64,000 nt of DNA from Ponticaulis koreensis DSM 19734. Lineage in GTDB: Bacteria > Pseudomonadota > Alphaproteobacteria > Caulobacterales > Hyphomonadaceae. Where the stretch lies: contig NZ_ATVJ01000001.1 of the NCBI RefSeq assembly GCF_000420665.1, positions 558,001 through 622,000 on the forward strand, read 5' to 3'. The position numbers were made by a program, and so were the translations under genes. Each line of letters begins with the position of its first letter. The stretch's first letter is position 1. Shown in pieces: positions 1 through 8,848 of this stretch. Below the pieces are notes generated by a model, which had not been told where the DNA came from, did no database searches, and saw only the letters and a program-made list of their open reading frames with translations.

Positions 1-125
1 ATCTTCTCCGCTATTTCCAATCAATAGAAAGTGATCGAACACTCACATTATAGTATCTCTTGAGATTTGACCAGAATTTTCTGGAATACTGCGACCGATG
101 CGCAAAGAATGACAGCGGGAAAACT

Positions 126-155
126 AAAAAGCCCCACGGAATTAACCGCGGGGCC
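126..155 (-). terminator. Rho-independent terminator of the bkd operon
   Basis: Read on the minus strand, a GC-rich inverted repeat (GCCCCGCGG ... CCGTGGGGC, 6-base loop) is followed directly by a run of five T. It lies about 55 bases after the E2 stop codon, so the operon ends here and no E3 gene follows it. Confidence 0.85.
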
Positions 156-209
156 AAGGTAGTACGCTTGGAGAATAGCGTCCGGTGATCTGTTTGAGCT
201 GAGCCCGTG

Positions 210-1505
210 TCAGATCTCACACGCCTCGATACGGCGCTTCATCGCCGCAACGAATTTGGCTGCGGCCTGACCATCGATGATCCGATGGTCAAAGCTGCAA
301 GACAGGTTCATCAGCTGGCGCGGCTCAAATCCTTCGCCATTCCAGACAGGCGCCGTGCGCACCTTGTTGACGCCGATGATCGCGACCTCTGGCGGATTAA
401 GCACCGGCGTTGAAGCAATGCCGCCGAGCGCCCCCAGAGAGGTGAGCGTCATGGTAGAGCCCACAAGCTCGTCACGAGACGCTGTACCATCACGCGCCGC
501 TTCAGCGACATGGCGGATGGCCGCCGCAGCTTCGTACACATTTTTCTTTTGAGCATTGCCAATGACTGGAACCATCAGGCCTTTATCAGTCGCAACAGCA
601 ATACCGAGACGGATTTCGTCATAGATATGCACTTCTTGACGATCGCCGTTATAGAGCGCGTTTACATAAGGCGCTTCCGGCACAGACAGGACGAGCGCGC
701 GCATAATGAACGGCAGAATGGAAAGCTTCTCACCGCCATCCGCCTTCGCGTTCATCTCACGACGCATAGCCTCCAGATCGGTGACATCGACTTCTTCAAC
801 ATAGCTGAAGTGCGGCACACCGGGCTTGGCCTGATTCATCTTCTTGGAGATCGCACGACGCATGGACGACAGGCGGTTGACCTGAATTTTGCCATGACTG
901 CTTGCAGCCACGAATGACGCAGGTTTAGGTCCAGCCGTAGGTGCTGGTGCAGGCTTCGGCGTTGGTACAGCCGGGCCAGAGCCAGATGAAGCTTCGGCGC
1001 GGATTGCCGCAATCAGGAACTGGTCGAGGTCGTAGTGGGCAATTCGACCGCCAGCGCCCGTACCCGCCACATTTCCAAGATCAATCTGCAGGGATTTGGC
1101 GCGAGCGCGAACCGCTGGAGACGTATGCACCTTAGACGAGCCGGAAAACACCGCCGCTGACGCAGGCGCTGTTTGCGGAACGGACGGCGCTTGAGGCGCG
1201 GCCTGTTTCGGTGCTGGCGCAGGCGCAGCTTTTGCAGGCTTTGCCGCCGCATCAGGCGCATCACCCTTCATATCGTCGATCTTGGCAAATTCTGCGCCGA
1301 TCGCGATCTGGTCACCCGGCTCACCGGATTTCCATGTCAGTTTGCCTGCGTAAGGAGATGGCACTTCGATATTAGCTTTATCGGTCGTGACGACAGCGAT
1401 TGCCTGATCTTCGGCAATCGTATCACCAACCTCAACCAGCCATTCAACCAGCTCGGCTTCAGCAACGCCCTCGCCCACATCAGGAAGTTTGAAAATCTTT
1501 TCCAT
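210..1505 (-). CDS. bkdB: Branched-chain 2-oxoacid dehydrogenase complex, E2 (dihydrolipoamide acyltransferase)
   Basis: E2 core of the cytoplasmic branched-chain 2-oxoacid dehydrogenase: it accepts the acyl group from E1 on a swinging lipoyl arm and passes it to CoA. Residues 1-77 form one lipoyl domain with the lipoylated lysine K43 in TTDKANIEV. An Ala/Pro-rich linker follows, then a peripheral-subunit-binding domain (about 127-164) and the catalytic domain, with the DHRIIDG active-site motif and H407 near the C-terminus. The 431-residue length and single lipoyl domain fit BkdB. It is the last gene of an E1 alpha-E1 beta-E2 operon. A pyruvate dehydrogenase E2 is less likely, because the E1 alpha has the long N-terminal extension seen in branched-chain enzymes. 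Confidence 0.93.
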   Translation of the reverse strand: MEKIFKLPDVGEGVAEAELVEWLVEVGDTIAEDQAIAVVTTDKANIEVPSPYAGKLTWKSGEPGDQIAIGAEFAKIDDMKGDAPDAAAKPAKAAPAPAPKQAAPQAPSVPQTAPASAAVFSGSSKVHTSPAVRARAKSLQIDLGNVAGTGAGGRIAHYDLDQFLIAAIRAEASSGSGPAVPTPKPAPAPTAGPKPASFVAASSHGKIQVNRLSSMRRAISKKMNQAKPGVPHFSYVEEVDVTDLEAMRREMNAKADGGEKLSILPFIMRALVLSVPEAPYVNALYNGDRQEVHIYDEIRLGIAVATDKGLMVPVIGNAQKKNVYEAAAAIRHVAEAARDGTASRDELVGSTMTLTSLGALGGIASTPVLNPPEVAIIGVNKVRTAPVWNGEGFEPRQLMNLSCSFDHRIIDGQAAAKFVAAMKRRIEACEI

Positions 1506-1506
1506 A

Positions 1507-2520
1507 TCAGGCCTCCATGATCTGGTTCAGCGCTGCGCCAAGACGCTTCGGGCCCGGGAAATAATCCCACTCCTGAGAGTGCGGATACGGGGTATCCCAG
1601 CCGGTAACGCGCTCCACTGGAGCTTCCAGCGCCCAGAAGCACAGCTCATTCACAATAGAGACAAGTTCTGCGCCATATCCGCATGTGCGTGTAGCCTCAT
1701 GAACAACAACGCAGCGACCGGTTTTCTGAACCGATTGCGCTATCGTCTCGGTATCGAGCGGCACAAGCGTACGCAGGTCGATCACTTCGGCATCAATGCC
1801 CTGATCTTCTGCGGTCTTCTTGGCGACATGCACCATAGTGCCGTAAGCGAGAATGGTAACATCCTTACCTTCACGCACGATCTTCGCCTTGCCGAGCGGC
1901 ACGGTATAATGCCCGTCCGGCACTTCGGCGTCGTCATGTTTGGACCATGGCACGATGCTTTTATCGTGTTCGCCATCGAACGGACCGTTATAAAGGCGCT
2001 TCGGCTCGAGGAAGATGACCGGGTCATTATCCTCGATAGAGGCAAGTAGAAGACCCTTCGCGTCATATGGCGTAGACGGGATGACCGTCTTCAGGCCGGA
2101 GACATGCGCAAACAAAGCTTCAGGGCTTTGAGAGTGCGTCTGACCGCCAAAAATACCGCCGCCCGTTGGCATGCGGATCACCATCGGCGCAGTGAACTGG
2201 CCACCCGAGCGATGACGCAGACGCGCAGCCTCAGATACGATCTGATCATAGGCCGGATAGGCATAGTCTGCGAACTGAATTTCAATGCACGGACGCAGGC
2301 CATAGGCCGCCATACCGATTGCCGCGCCAACAATACCGCCCTCGCAGATCGGCGCATCGAAACAGCGGGCTTTGCCGAACTTTTCCTGCAGACCGGCCGT
2401 ACAGCGGAACACACCGCCGAAATAGCCAACATCCTCGCCAAACACGACGACCTTTTCGTCAGCTTCCATCGCGATGTGGTGGGCATCACGAATGGCTTCG
2501 ATCATGGTTTTCTTAGCCAT
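1507..2520 (-). CDS. bkdA2: Branched-chain 2-oxoacid dehydrogenase, E1 beta subunit
   Basis: Beta chain of the thiamine-diphosphate E1 enzyme that decarboxylates the 2-oxoacids of Val, Leu and Ile. The start is set at MAKKTMIEAI (337 residues), because the open frame continues upstream only inside the E1 alpha gene and this ATG comes one base after the E1 alpha stop. Family motifs seen are GEDVGYFGGVFRCT near residue 28, CEGGIVGAAIGMA, and MPTGGGIFGGQTHSQSPE in the transketolase-type pyrimidine-binding half, with a C-terminal transketolase domain. The near-zero spacing to both neighbours indicates translational coupling in one stoichiometric complex. Confidence 0.94.
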   Translation of the reverse strand: MAKKTMIEAIRDAHHIAMEADEKVVVFGEDVGYFGGVFRCTAGLQEKFGKARCFDAPICEGGIVGAAIGMAAYGLRPCIEIQFADYAYPAYDQIVSEAARLRHRSGGQFTAPMVIRMPTGGGIFGGQTHSQSPEALFAHVSGLKTVIPSTPYDAKGLLLASIEDNDPVIFLEPKRLYNGPFDGEHDKSIVPWSKHDDAEVPDGHYTVPLGKAKIVREGKDVTILAYGTMVHVAKKTAEDQGIDAEVIDLRTLVPLDTETIAQSVQKTGRCVVVHEATRTCGYGAELVSIVNELCFWALEAPVERVTGWDTPYPHSQEWDYFPGPKRLGAALNQIMEA

Positions 2521-2521
2521 A

Positions 2522-3769
2522 TCAGCCTTCTCCTGCTTCTTTGAGAGACTGGGCGAACTGCTCACGTAAATGAGGCGGCATCTCCTCATACACATCTTCG
2601 AACATGTCCCGCGGTCCTGGCTTGTCGCCTTCGAGCAGCGTACCAATCGCCTCGGACTCGCGCTGCGCCGCTGCAACTTCGTCCTCGATCTGGGACGCCA
2701 TTTGCGCGTGGCGGTCTTCACTCCAGACACCCTTAGCAATCAGATAGCCTTTCAGGCGCTCGATCGGGTCTCCCAACGGCCAGCCATCAGCTTCGTCTTT
2801 TGGGCGATAAGCGGACGGATCATCTGATGTCGAGTGCGCCCCTTCACGGTAAGTCACATATTCAATCAGGGTCGGACCGAGGCGCTTACGTGCGCGCTCG
2901 ATCGCCCATTTAGCGACTGCATGCACCGCCAGATAGTCATTGCCATCGACACGCAGGGACGGAAGACCGAAGGCGAGGCCTTTAGAGGCAAATGTCGCCG
3001 CGTTGCCGCGCGCAATGCCCTGATAGGTCGAGATCGCCCACTGGTTATTCACGATGTTGAGCACGCATGGCGGCTGGTATGTAGACGCAAAGACGAGCCC
3101 TGCGTGGAAATCACCTTCCGCCGTCGAACCATCGCCGATCCAGCCCACGCCAACGCGGTCATTACCCTCAATCGCGGACGCCATAGCCCAGCCCACAGCC
3201 TGCACGAACTGGGTCGCGAGATTACCGGAGATGGAGAAAAAGCCATGCTCTTTGGAGGAATAAAGATTGCCCAGCTGGCGGCCTTTCATGGGGTCTTGAG
3301 AGTTGGAGAATATCTGGTTCATCATGCTAGTCATCGGATAACCGGACGTGATGAGCAGGCCCTGCTGGCGGTAGGTCGGGAAGTTCATATCGCCAGGTTC
3401 CAGCGCTTTCTGGAACGCACATGCGACAGCTTCCTCGCCAAGCGCCTGCATATAGAATGAAGTTTTACCCTGACGCTGCGCACGTAAGAGACGCGCATCC
3501 ATAGTGCGCAGGCGCATCATGTCTTTAAGGCCCTCAAGCGCCTCTTCGTCGGTAAGCGACGCGGCCCATTCGCCAACAGCTTCATTATCGCTGGACATCA
3601 CGCGAATGATGGTGCGGGCGAGGTCCTGAATATCATCGGGGTGAACATCCACAGGCGGACGGCGCACGGCGCCAGCCTGTGGGATAATCATTTCATCAAA
3701 TGTTGGCTTATCGCCCGGCCTGAAGCTTGGTTCAGGGACGTGGAGATAAGAACGTCCTGTATCTGTCAT
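2522..3769 (-). CDS. bkdA1: Branched-chain 2-oxoacid dehydrogenase, E1 alpha subunit
   Basis: Alpha chain of E1, which binds thiamine diphosphate and starts oxidative decarboxylation of branched-chain 2-oxoacids. The 415-residue protein has the N-terminal extension typical of BkdA1 (YLHVPEPSFRPGDKPTFDEM). It also has the FPTYRQQG motif and the thiamine-binding signature GWIGDGSTAEGDFH ... NIVNNQWAIS, followed by TYREGAHSTSDDPSAYR, a phosphorylation-loop-like segment. It is the first gene of the operon. The roughly 280 bases upstream, up to tRNA-Arg, should contain the promoter, which I could not define. E3 must come from elsewhere on the chromosome. Confidence 0.94.
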   Translation of the reverse strand: MTDTGRSYLHVPEPSFRPGDKPTFDEMIIPQAGAVRRPPVDVHPDDIQDLARTIIRVMSSDNEAVGEWAASLTDEEALEGLKDMMRLRTMDARLLRAQRQGKTSFYMQALGEEAVACAFQKALEPGDMNFPTYRQQGLLITSGYPMTSMMNQIFSNSQDPMKGRQLGNLYSSKEHGFFSISGNLATQFVQAVGWAMASAIEGNDRVGVGWIGDGSTAEGDFHAGLVFASTYQPPCVLNIVNNQWAISTYQGIARGNAATFASKGLAFGLPSLRVDGNDYLAVHAVAKWAIERARKRLGPTLIEYVTYREGAHSTSDDPSAYRPKDEADGWPLGDPIERLKGYLIAKGVWSEDRHAQMASQIEDEVAAAQRESEAIGTLLEGDKPGPRDMFEDVYEEMPPHLREQFAQSLKEAGEG

Positions 3770-4053
3770 TTTTCCTCCGGCATGCCTTATTATTTTTCGG
3801 GGCCAGAAAGGTCAGAAATTGCGCTTCATCCGAAACACGAGGCATGACCGTTCGCCCGAGGCAAGCTTTGTGGAATATTTATACACCAATCAATTTATCA
3901 ATGGAATACACGTTCTGCTTATTCGGAATAATAAGAGAAGAAATTGCGCATAGCGCTTAGCGCGCGGAAGGTTTTGCCAAAATCAGACATGGAAAACGAA
4001 ACGGCGGGAACAAAAATCCAGCCTGTCGTGACGGAATGCAATGAGCGAGGAAA

Positions 4054-4130
4054 TGGCGCACCCAAGAGGATTCGAACCTCTGACCTCTGCCTTCGGAGGG
4101 CAGCGCTCTATCCAGCTGAGCTATGGGTGC
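4054..4130 (-). tRNA. tRNA-Arg (anticodon CCG)
   Basis: Minus-strand cloverleaf of 77 bases. The acceptor stem GCACCCA pairs with TGGGTGC, with discriminator G and an encoded CCA end. The D arm is AGCTCAGCTGGATAGAGC, the anticodon stem is CTGCC/GGCAG with loop CTCCGAA (anticodon CCG), and the T arm contains GGTTCGAATCC. It reads CGG arginine codons. Confidence 0.97.
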
Positions 4131-4170
4131 TAAAATCAGCCATGATGCGCTGATATAACCGGCCCTGATT

Positions 4171-5127
4171 ATGGCGGAAGAAGGTAAAACGCAAGTGACC
4201 AGCTGGACTTTTAGAGAAATTATAAACGCCGTTTCAGCCTGCGTTGCTGCGCTTGCGGTCTCACTATCTTTCTCACCTGCGCAGGCCGCGCCTGCCGAAG
4301 TTCTCGGCGATACCCGTTTTGAAATGAGCGGCCCCGCAATGTGGATGATCGAAGACCAAGACACAGAGCTGTATCTGTTTGGCTCGGTCCATGCGCTACC
4401 ACCGCAACTCGACTGGCGACGCGATGAATTCATCGAAGTGATGAACACCGCTGACATCATTTTCTTCGAAACCACGACACGCGATTCCAGCGACGACTTT
4501 CTGGCCTTTTTTCGTATGGGGATCGCGGGGCCAGGCGAGTCCCTTCATGATGTGCTGAACACAGAGCAGCTTGAACGTCTCGCAGAAGTTCTCGCTGACG
4601 TCGGTCTCGATCTGGAAAGCTTTCGGGGCCAAAAGCCGTGGTTCGCATCCCTTATGATCAGCTTTGCTGTCATGGATATGCAGGGCGCAGCAGCAGAAGA
4701 TGGCGTTGAGGCGTGGATGGAACGCCAGCTATCTCTGGACCGCGATGTAAGGTCTCTCGAGGATGCTCTGGTTGTCGCTGAATCGTTTTCAGAGCTGACG
4801 ACCGAGGAGCAGATCGACATGTTGATGGACGGGCTCTCCGATGAAGAGCTTAGCACACCGGTGGGCGAGAACATGCTGCGCGCCTGGATGAAGGGCAATC
4901 CGGATGGGCTTTATCGCGGTTCGTTTCGCGAAATGAGTGAAGAACAGCCCGGCGTGTACGAGATCATGATTACGCGGCGCAACACGCAGTGGGCAGAGAC
5001 GCTTGATACGCTTATGGACGAACAGCCCGGCCGTATTCTGGTCGTTGTCGGCGCGGGCCATCTGGCTGGCCCGGAAAGTGTTATTCTGATGATGGAAGAG
5101 CTCGGCTGGGAGGCCGAACAATTCTAA
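4171..5127 (+). CDS. TraB/GumN family protein, exported
   Basis: 318-residue protein of the TraB/GumN (Tiki-like) family, putative metal-dependent peptidase-like proteins of unknown substrate. It has an N-terminal hydrophobic segment (about 20-37, ending SPAQAA) that looks like a signal peptide. The family signatures are both present: LYLFGSVHALP near residue 70 (GSxH) and a C-terminal VVVGAGHLAGPESV (GxxH-like). The acidic central region is helical in character. It stands alone, after the divergent tRNA-Arg and convergent with an ABC ATPase gene. In some species a homologue lies in gum polysaccharide clusters, but nothing nearby supports that role here. Confidence 0.85.
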   Translation: MAEEGKTQVTSWTFREIINAVSACVAALAVSLSFSPAQAAPAEVLGDTRFEMSGPAMWMIEDQDTELYLFGSVHALPPQLDWRRDEFIEVMNTADIIFFETTTRDSSDDFLAFFRMGIAGPGESLHDVLNTEQLERLAEVLADVGLDLESFRGQKPWFASLMISFAVMDMQGAAAEDGVEAWMERQLSLDRDVRSLEDALVVAESFSELTTEEQIDMLMDGLSDEELSTPVGENMLRAWMKGNPDGLYRGSFREMSEEQPGVYEIMITRRNTQWAETLDTLMDEQPGRILVVVGAGHLAGPESVILMMEELGWEAEQF

Positions 5128-5136
5128 GGAAAACCA

Positions 5137-6099
5137 TTAAGCCGCTGCGTTTGCGCTGCTTGTCATTGAGACGAACACATCTTCGAGATCCGGCTCTTCT
5201 GTCGCGAGATCCGCAATTGAGATGCCCGCAGCGCGCACAGTTTCCATGACACGGCCAAAGCCGGTCTCGCTGGAGCGGAAGGTGATTGCCAGCGTGCCAT
5301 CAGGGCGCAGCTTGCACTCGTAATCCTTCAGCGCCTCCGGAATGACGGTGAACGCTTCAACTGGTTCGATAACCAGTGTTTTATGATCCAGACGCTTGAG
5401 AAGCTGAGCCGTTGGCTCACATGCGATGACTTCGCCATTATTGATAATGCCAATCTCGTCGCAGAGCTCTTGCGCCTCTTCCAGATAGTGCGTGGTGAGG
5501 ATGATTGTTGTACCGGCCTTGTTGAGCTCGAGCACATATTCCCACAGTGAGCGACGCAGCTCTACGTCCACGCCCGCAGTCGGCTCATCGAGAATAAGTA
5601 CTGGCGGCGCATGAACGAGCGCCTTTGCGACCATGAGACGGCGCTTCATGCCGCCGGACAGCTGACGCACATAAGCGTCGCGTTTGTCAGCAAGCCCTAC
5701 GGCCGCCAGAATCTCGTCCGTGCGGCGCTCTGATTTCGGCACCCCGTAAAAACCCGATTGCAGCTCCACAGACTCAAACGGCGTGAAGAACGGGTCCATA
5801 TTGATTTCCTGCGGCACAACACCGATGGACGACCGCGCGGCGCGTCCGTCTGTGTCGATGTCATGTCCCCAGATACGGGCCGTGCCGCCAGACTTTGTCA
5901 CAAGACCGGATAGAATATTGATAAATGTCGACTTTCCAGCGCCATTCGGACCGAGCAAACCAAAAATCGAGCCTGTGCGAATTTTCAGATCAATCCCGTT
6001 CAGAGCCCGCTTGGCAGGCAGTTTACCGGAAGCCCGATAGGTCTTTTCAAGGCCTATAGCTTCAATTGCGTATTCAGGTTTTGAGGAAACTGAAGTCAT
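5137..6099 (-). CDS. ABC transporter ATP-binding protein (ABC-2 / drug or polysaccharide exporter type)
   Basis: Cytoplasmic ATPase subunit of an ABC-2 type exporter, 320 residues from the chosen start MTSVSSKPEY (an upstream ATG at 6141 lacks a better ribosome site). Walker A is GLLGPNGAGKST, the signature is LSGGMKRRL, Walker B is VLILDEPTAGVD, and the switch histidine is in TTHYLEEA. The C-terminal about 90 residues form the extra domain common in NodI/DrrA-like ATPases. No permease gene is adjacent on either strand, so the partner is unlinked. It is convergent with the GumN gene and divergent from the small zinc-finger gene. Confidence 0.88.
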   Translation of the reverse strand: MTSVSSKPEYAIEAIGLEKTYRASGKLPAKRALNGIDLKIRTGSIFGLLGPNGAGKSTFINILSGLVTKSGGTARIWGHDIDTDGRAARSSIGVVPQEINMDPFFTPFESVELQSGFYGVPKSERRTDEILAAVGLADKRDAYVRQLSGGMKRRLMVAKALVHAPPVLILDEPTAGVDVELRRSLWEYVLELNKAGTTIILTTHYLEEAQELCDEIGIINNGEVIACEPTAQLLKRLDHKTLVIEPVEAFTVIPEALKDYECKLRPDGTLAITFRSSETGFGRVMETVRAAGISIADLATEEPDLEDVFVSMTSSANAAA

Positions 6100-6188
6100 T
6101 AGAGCTTCTTTCAAGATTGACGTAGTGAGCGCGCTCAACATACCTAGTGTGCAATATCCATTTCACAAACGCCACAGGGGCTAAAATT

Positions 6189-6386
6189 ATGGTGAGTGAA
6201 GCAGAACTAAAGTCAGCGCCGGAAGTCCTGATCGTCGAGGACCATAAAGTGTCATGCGATGGCGGTGGTGGCGCACTCGGTCACCCGAAGGTCTGGTACG
6301 AAATGGGCGACGAGGACTATGTGACCTGCCGCTATTGCGACCGCCTGTTTATTCTGAAAGGGTCGGAGCACGATCCTAACGCGTAA
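6189..6386 (+). CDS. Zinc-finger domain protein (zf-CHCC, NDUFS6-like)
   Basis: Small protein of 65 residues from the ATG at 6189 (the open frame begins earlier, without a ribosome site). It carries the zf-CHCC pattern: VSCDGGGGALGHPKVWYEM followed by VTCRYCDRLF, giving C-x(n)-H ... C-x2-C as zinc ligands. In bacteria this domain is often a stand-alone protein, related to the complex I accessory subunit NDUFS6. Alphaproteobacteria commonly have one copy of this length. The function here is inferred only from the fold. It may be co-transcribed with the transporter gene that follows 23 bases later. Confidence 0.85.
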   Translation: MVSEAELKSAPEVLIVEDHKVSCDGGGGALGHPKVWYEMGDEDYVTCRYCDRLFILKGSEHDPNA

Positions 6387-6409
6387 AGCCAATCTGTCGG
6401 GGGGACAAT

Positions 6410-7867
6410 TTGGAGGAAACTCAAGGTCGCAGTAAAGCGCAAACAATAGGGCTGATTCTCGGCCCTGTCCTGGCGCTGCTCATCGGCTTGATACCACCGC
6501 CTGACGGCCTGTCGGTTGAAGGTCTGCGCGTGGGTGCCCTTCTGGTATGGATGGCCGTCTGGTGGTCCACCGAGGCCATCCCAATCCCTGCGACCTCGCT
6601 CCTCCCCCTCGTTGTCATTCCCATTATCGGAGCCGGCACCGCCGGACAGGCCGCGGCTGGCTATTCCAGCACAATTGTTCTTCTTCTGCTTGGCGGCTTC
6701 GTTGTCGCCATGGGCATTGAACGCTGGAATTTGCACACGCGCATCGCCCTGAACATTGTGTCTCGCGCTGGCAGCCGACGACGGTTCATCATTGCGGGCT
6801 TCATGATCGCGACCGCGCTGATCTCCGCGTGGATTTCCAATACAGCCACGACCATTATGATGGTGCCGATCGCCATTTCTGTCGCCGCAGAAACTGGCGA
6901 CGAGGAAGGCCATTTTGCGAAGGCGGTCCTGCTCGGCATTTGCTATTCCGCAAGCATTGGCGGCGTCGCGACACCGATTGGCACGCCCACAAACCTGATC
7001 GCGATTGACTGGCTGCGCACCAATACCGGCGAAGATATCGGCTATTTCCAGTGGATGATGTTTGGCGTGCCAGCCATGCTGCTACTCATCCCGCTCGCCT
7101 GGTATGTCGTGACCCGCGGCCTGCCAAAACGAGCGCTGGGTTCGACTGCCAATGACGGGCAAGCCGAAGTCAAAAAGCACCTTGATGCTCTGGGCAGTGT
7201 AACAGCGCCCGAAGCGCGGGTCGCAATTGTGTTCGGTATTGTCGCGACACTCTGGGTACTGCGCGTGCCGATGCAGGAATATCTGGCGCCCATTCCGGGA
7301 CTTGGCTGGATTTCTGGCCTTAGCGATATGGGCATTGCTGCCTTCGGCGCTGTCATGATGTTCCTCATGCCCGCAGGTGGCGGCGAAAAACGCACGCTGC
7401 TGACATGGGATGAAGCCGTTCAGCTGCCCTGGGGCGTCATTCTGCTCTTCGGGGGCGGCATTTCTCTCGGGCAGGCGGTCAGCCGGACAGGGCTTTCAGA
7501 GTGGCTGGGTAATCTGCTCACCGTGCTTGAGGGCGCGCCTGCCCTCGCCGTTGTGTTCGTCGTTGTGGCACTTGTGGTCTATCTGACCGAGCTGACAAGC
7601 AATGTCGCGACCATGACAACGCTTGCGCCGATTCTTGGTGCCTTCGCTGTGGGCGTTGGGATTGCGCCCGAAAGCCTGCTTGGCCCAGCAGCCGTGGCAG
7701 CGAGTTGCGCCTTCATGTTGCCGGTGGCGACAGCGCCGAACGCCATCGTCTATGCGTCCGGTCATATGCATGTAAAAGACATGATACGGGCCGGTTTCTG
7801 GATAAATATCGGTGCGGTAATCATCATCGCGCTGATCGGCACTTATCTGGCACCGCTCGCGCTTTAA
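6410..7867 (+). CDS. DASS/SLC13 family sodium:dicarboxylate (or sulfate) symporter
   Basis: Inner-membrane secondary transporter of 485 residues with about 11-13 hydrophobic segments. The first SLC13 signature lies around ISNTATTIMMVPIA (SNT motif, near residue 144). The second is in the C-terminal half around TELTSNVATMTTLAP (SNxA motif). PIGTPTNLIAID is also typical. Substrates in the family are C4-dicarboxylates, citrate or sulfate, which the sequence alone does not separate. The start is a TTG six bases after a G-rich ribosome site (GGGGGGAC); no ATG is available near it. The 3' end overlaps the next, convergent gene by four bases. Confidence 0.9.
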   Translation: MEETQGRSKAQTIGLILGPVLALLIGLIPPPDGLSVEGLRVGALLVWMAVWWSTEAIPIPATSLLPLVVIPIIGAGTAGQAAAGYSSTIVLLLLGGFVVAMGIERWNLHTRIALNIVSRAGSRRRFIIAGFMIATALISAWISNTATTIMMVPIAISVAAETGDEEGHFAKAVLLGICYSASIGGVATPIGTPTNLIAIDWLRTNTGEDIGYFQWMMFGVPAMLLLIPLAWYVVTRGLPKRALGSTANDGQAEVKKHLDALGSVTAPEARVAIVFGIVATLWVLRVPMQEYLAPIPGLGWISGLSDMGIAAFGAVMMFLMPAGGGEKRTLLTWDEAVQLPWGVILLFGGGISLGQAVSRTGLSEWLGNLLTVLEGAPALAVVFVVVALVVYLTELTSNVATMTTLAPILGAFAVGVGIAPESLLGPAAVAASCAFMLPVATAPNAIVYASGHMHVKDMIRAGFWINIGAVIIIALIGTYLAPLAL

Positions 7868-8274
7868 CGGAGTACGCGGCGCACGGCCAAGGCGTTCGAG
7901 TACATCATTGCAAACAAGCAAATGATCAGCGCACCAAGCAATAGCGAGAGTTCGTCGAATCCGATTTCAGGCGTTCTGCGCAAGCATGCCGCGTAGTAAG
8001 CATAAGCACTGCTACCGACGAGTGACGCCACAAAGCCGAGAAGTGCCATACGGCTACCGAGAATTAACAGCACCGCTCCCGCAAAGCCTGTCCAGACGCC
8101 GAGCGCCTGCCCCGAAGATGCCCAATGCGGCATCATGGAGAACATGATAGATTCCGGAGAGTTTGGCGGCGCTGAACGCGAGGCCACAAATTCAAGCGCG
8201 ACATATCCAAACCAGACCAACAGCAAGAAGCTGATCATCCAATCCTGAAACCGTGTTTCTGCACGCGAGAGCAT
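7864..8274 (-). CDS. Small integral membrane protein, unknown function
   Basis: 136 residues with four hydrophobic stretches (about 13-30, 57-78, 80-98 and 108-126) and a basic C-terminus (RRVLR), so probably a four-helix inner-membrane protein. I do not recognise a family. The frame is long for its composition and has clean membrane-protein codon usage. The ribosome site is weak. It is convergent with and overlaps the symporter gene by four bases. Confidence 0.7.
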   Translation of the reverse strand: MLSRAETRFQDWMISFLLLVWFGYVALEFVASRSAPPNSPESIMFSMMPHWASSGQALGVWTGFAGAVLLILGSRMALLGFVASLVGSSAYAYYAACLRRTPEIGFDELSLLLGALIICLFAMMYSNALAVRRVLR

Positions 8275-8412
8275 ATCATCACACCCGAAATGTGAAGCGA
8301 ACGAAGGATAAAACTATCTGTCAGAGAGTTTGCGCGCGAGTTTCCGAAATCGTTAAAATCTGTGAACGCAGATTTCCGGAAGGTTAAGCATGAGGGCCCA
8401 ATCGATCAGACC

Positions 8413-8742
8413 TCACCCCAGCACATCTTCCAGCTTATCGCCAACATAGGAATAGATGTTTTCAATCTGCTTGGTCGAGACAAGGCCACCGGCCACCGAC
8501 GACGCCCCTGCAAACAAGGCGACAAAGATGTATGCCAGTGCACCCCAGATATGATGGCCGAACCATTTCTTCTTTTGCTTGATCTCAGCCGGCTTAGGTT
8601 TTTCAGGCTCCGGCCAAAGCTGCGCCCGCAGGTCCTGCCCGCTGGCAGACCACCCTCTTAGCATTTCATTTCGGTTGAGTTGGCGCATGGGCATCAGCGA
8701 TAGCAGCGCAAGGTTAAGGCCGGTAAAATCCACCGCGTCCAA
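8413..8742 (-). CDS. Hypothetical single-span membrane protein
   Basis: Up to 109 residues. A proline/lysine-rich middle (PEPEKPKPAEIKQKKK) is followed by one hydrophobic segment (about residues 64-88) and a short C-terminal tail. The start is uncertain: a TTG at 8742 or ATGs at 8694 and 8688 are possible and none has a strong ribosome site. No family recognised. It is divergent from polA. I regard it as probably real because charge and hydrophobicity are organised like an anchored protein, but homologues would be needed to be sure. Confidence 0.5.
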   Translation of the reverse strand: MDAVDFTGLNLALLSLMPMRQLNRNEMLRGWSASGQDLRAQLWPEPEKPKPAEIKQKKKWFGHHIWGALAYIFVALFAGASSVAGGLVSTKQIENIYSYVGDKLEDVLG

Positions 8743-8848
8743 TTCGCGGCTTCAGAAAAAAATCGACAAGCGGCAAATTCAGCCGGAGGCCGGAATGGAC
8801 CTTGGCGCAATTGTCGTTAATTGTGGGCGCTCGAAGGAATCACTCTGC

